A DNA stretch of 7,081 nt from Candidatus Thorarchaeota archaeon (GTDB lineage Archaea; Asgardarchaeota; Thorarchaeia; Thorarchaeales; Thorarchaeaceae): contig DAOWDY010000011.1 in assembly GCA_030638785.1 (NCBI GenBank), positions 1 to 7,081 of the forward strand, given 5' to 3'. Shown in pieces: positions 6,041 through 7,081 of the stretch. A model generated the notes under the pieces. The model did not search any database, had not been told where the DNA came from, and saw only the letters and a program-made list of their open reading frames with translations. The translations under genes and the position numbers were made by a program. Position 1 is the first letter of the stretch. Each line of letters opens with the position of its first letter.

Positions 6041-6298
6041 ATGCTTTCTCAGATCATTTCGGGAATCGAATTGTTCGCATATGGAATTATCATTGCAGGT
6101 GTCGTCTTGGTGATCTTAAGCCTTCTATTGTCATCAAGGTCCAACGAGAACGCCAACGAGGGAGTAAAGAGAGAATCAAAGGGCATAGTATTCCTAGGGC
6201 CAATTCCACTTGTGTGGGGTTATAGCAGAAAGACCCAAGGAGCACTATTCGTTATCTTATTGGTTGTCTTTCTATCATGGTACTTATTGATCTCATAA
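6041..6298 (+). CDS. DUF131 (TIGR00304-like) two-helix membrane protein
   Basis: An 85-residue protein with two hydrophobic segments: about 9-31 (ELFAYGIIIAGVVLVILSLLL) and about 66-84 (QGALFVILLVVFLSWYLL). The polar loop between them holds KGIVFLGPIPLVWG (47-60). The GPIP motif in a loop between two helices, with a total length near 80, matches the archaeal family DUF131 (COG2034), whose function is not known to me. The start at 6041 replaces the outer GTG at 6032 because GGTGA at 6031 is the binding site. The end of the previous gene lies nine bases away. An 87-base gap follows before the Zn-ribbon gene. Confidence 0.8.
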   Translation: MLSQIISGIELFAYGIIIAGVVLVILSLLLSSRSNENANEGVKRESKGIVFLGPIPLVWGYSRKTQGALFVILLVVFLSWYLLIS

Positions 6299-6354
6299 GG
6301 ATTAGATTGAATCCCAAGCTTGTATTACATGAAGATTACTAAACCTCATAGATA

Positions 6355-6367
6355 ATTGATATTCAAT
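6355..6367. repeat. Short inverted repeat upstream of the Zn-ribbon gene
   Basis: ATTGA-TAT-TCAAT, a perfect 5-base inverted repeat around a 3-base spacer. It lies four bases before the GGTGAG ribosome binding site in an AT-rich gap. It could be an operator half-site pair or chance in AT-rich DNA. The 87-base gap (6299-6385) holds no other clear element. Confidence 0.25.
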
Positions 6368-6370
6368 ATT

Positions 6371-6376
6371 GGTGAG
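6371..6376 (+). promoter_or_regulatory. Shine-Dalgarno of the small Zn-ribbon gene
   Basis: GGTGAG nine bases before the ATG at 6386, a strong match to the archaeal anti-Shine-Dalgarno sequence. It supports this start for a short gene. Confidence 0.65.
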
Positions 6377-6385
6377 TGAAAAGTC

Positions 6386-6643
6386 ATGTTATTTGTATGC
6401 AGAACATGTGGTCGCAAATCCAATGATGTTGATACTGTATTAGATGGAGAGTGTGATTGTGGGGGTACTCATTTTAAACTGGTTTCTCAAGAGCAATCGC
6501 AGATGCCTACTGCAGTGACAACGAGGGATGAAATCAGACGCGATCTACATCGGTGGATTGACCTGAATATTGATGCAATGGATCCAGATATAGTTGGAGA
6601 TATTCGCGTTACTTTTGAGGTTCCTAACAAAGAAGAACGTTAG
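6386..6643 (+). CDS. Small Zn-ribbon protein, resembling COG3364
   Basis: An 85-residue protein. The first third is a zinc ribbon, Cys5-x2-Cys8 then Cys23-x-Cys25 followed by GGTHFKL, resembling the N-terminal part of archaeal COG3364 proteins (typically CxxCG...GCPxCGGxxF). The second pair is C-x-C rather than the usual C-x2-C. A linker (34-46) leads to a helix TTRDEIRRDLHRWIDLNID (45-63) and a short strand IRVTFEVP (73-80). It is shorter than the family members I recall, so the match is tentative. Cytosolic; a nucleic-acid or protein-binding role is inferred from the ribbon only. It follows the DUF131 gene on the same strand after 87 bases and ends in stop-to-stop overlap with the convergent helicase gene. 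Confidence 0.75.
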   Translation: MLFVCRTCGRKSNDVDTVLDGECDCGGTHFKLVSQEQSQMPTAVTTRDEIRRDLHRWIDLNIDAMDPDIVGDIRVTFEVPNKEER

Positions 6644-7081
6644 GTTTTTGCTTCGGATTTCTCATTTTTGACCTCTTCATCAATGGGACGTTCAATTCTG
6701 GCAATTTGACCCTCAATCTCCTCATTCATATCGGTCTTGCCTTCAACAAGTGCAATTCTCTGTACAGCCTTGAGATTATGGATGAGTGCATCAAGCCAAC
6801 TGTATATGTCTCCAGGATATGCCCAGAGCTCGTATTCTTTGTCTAACAATTGGGCTATTCCGGTAGGATTGTAACCTTCTTTTCTCTTGTTGACAAGCCA
6901 ACGACCAAGAGCAATCTTTCCATGATCACACTCAGGATACAGACTGCAACCGCAATTGAAGAAATCAGTTGTCCAACGAGAGAATACTCCAAAGACCCAT
7001 TTTGGAAGTCTTGATGCACCACTCCTTGGATTTTGAAGATTTCCAAGATCAGAGAAGATTCCCGAAAATAAACGAGTTGGC
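6640..7081 (-). CDS. C-terminal part of an archaeal superfamily II helicase (COG1202/DUF5814-like), cut by the window edge
   Basis: The minus-strand frame is open from the window edge to the TAA at 6642-6640, giving 146 residues of a longer protein whose start lies outside. Key segments, counted from the edge: LPKWVFGVFSRW (25-36), NCGCSLYPECDHG (42-54; Cys43, Cys45, Cys51, His53 as likely zinc ligands), a helical KEGYNPTGIAQLLDKEYEL (67-85), WAYPGDIYSWLD (86-97) and LKAVQRIAL (103-111), then an acidic/basic tail. The Cys cluster followed by 'AYPGDxxxWLD...EAVxRIA' matches my memory of the C-terminus of the archaea-specific Ski2-like helicases of COG1202, which carry DUF5814. The ATPase motifs would be to the right, outside the window, so the helicase call is from the C-terminal domain alone. 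Confidence 0.7.
   Translation of the reverse strand, partial: PTRLFSGIFSDLGNLQNPRSGASRLPKWVFGVFSRWTTDFFNCGCSLYPECDHGKIALGRWLVNKRKEGYNPTGIAQLLDKEYELWAYPGDIYSWLDALIHNLKAVQRIALVEGKTDMNEEIEGQIARIERPIDEEVKNEKSEAKT

Noticed and set aside
6299..6314. GGATT...AATCC inverted repeat right after the DUF131 stop, considered as a terminator
   Set aside because: The arms are only five bases, the loop is six, and no T-run follows, so it is not a convincing terminator.
6855..7046. Minus-strand open frame of 63 codons with a hydrophobic stretch
   Set aside because: It overlaps the helicase C-terminus in another frame of the same strand. The helicase frame carries the Cys cluster and conserved-looking motifs; this one has none.
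1..7081. Search for a mobile element, CRISPR array, tRNA or defence cassette
   Set aside because: No direct repeats, terminal inverted repeats, transposase or integrase motifs, spaced repeats or tRNA cloverleaf were found by eye; genes are dense and ordinary chromosomal in style.

Overview
The window looks archaeal. The support is an EndoQ-type PHP endonuclease, two HTH/Zn-ribbon proteins of the COG3357 type, a DUF131 two-helix membrane protein, a beta-CASP nuclease, and the C-terminus of what looks like a COG1202 (DUF5814) archaeal helicase. Ribosome binding sites match the archaeal anti-Shine-Dalgarno sequence (GGTGA, GAGG), several sitting on the previous stop codon. Base composition is moderately AT-rich. 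A euryarchaeal or Asgard-like lineage fits, but the sequence alone does not fix it. There are no RNA genes, insertion sequences, CRISPR arrays or phage genes.

Layout from the left: a possible divergent gene start runs off the left edge (1-49, minus). A tandem pair of small winged-helix/Zn-ribbon paralogs follows on the plus strand (87-801). Facing them on the minus strand is a compact three-gene operon, transcribed from about 3.4 kb down to 0.8 kb: a medium-chain zinc dehydrogenase, the EndoQ-like endonuclease, and a 107-residue probable OB-fold protein whose start overlaps the EndoQ stop as ATGA. A short divergent control region (about 3392-3491) separates this operon from a plus-strand series: a degenerate tandem GNAT protein, a beta-CASP nuclease, an unknown 191-residue protein, a DUF131 membrane protein and a small Zn-ribbon protein. 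On the minus strand from the right edge, the last 146 codons of a helicase converge on the Zn-ribbon gene, and the two stop codons share bases.

The most coherent theme is nucleic-acid maintenance: EndoQ (base-deamination repair in characterised relatives), a translationally coupled OB-fold partner, a beta-CASP nuclease and a helicase. The EndoQ/OB pair is the best candidate for an undescribed functional unit. Several enzymes depart from family motifs at metal-binding positions: Ser for the catalytic Cys in the dehydrogenase, Asp for the fourth zinc Cys in EndoQ, and no His at motif C of the beta-CASP protein. Several starts were moved from the longest open frame to the codon that best fits a ribosome binding site or the expected fold; these choices are explained per gene.
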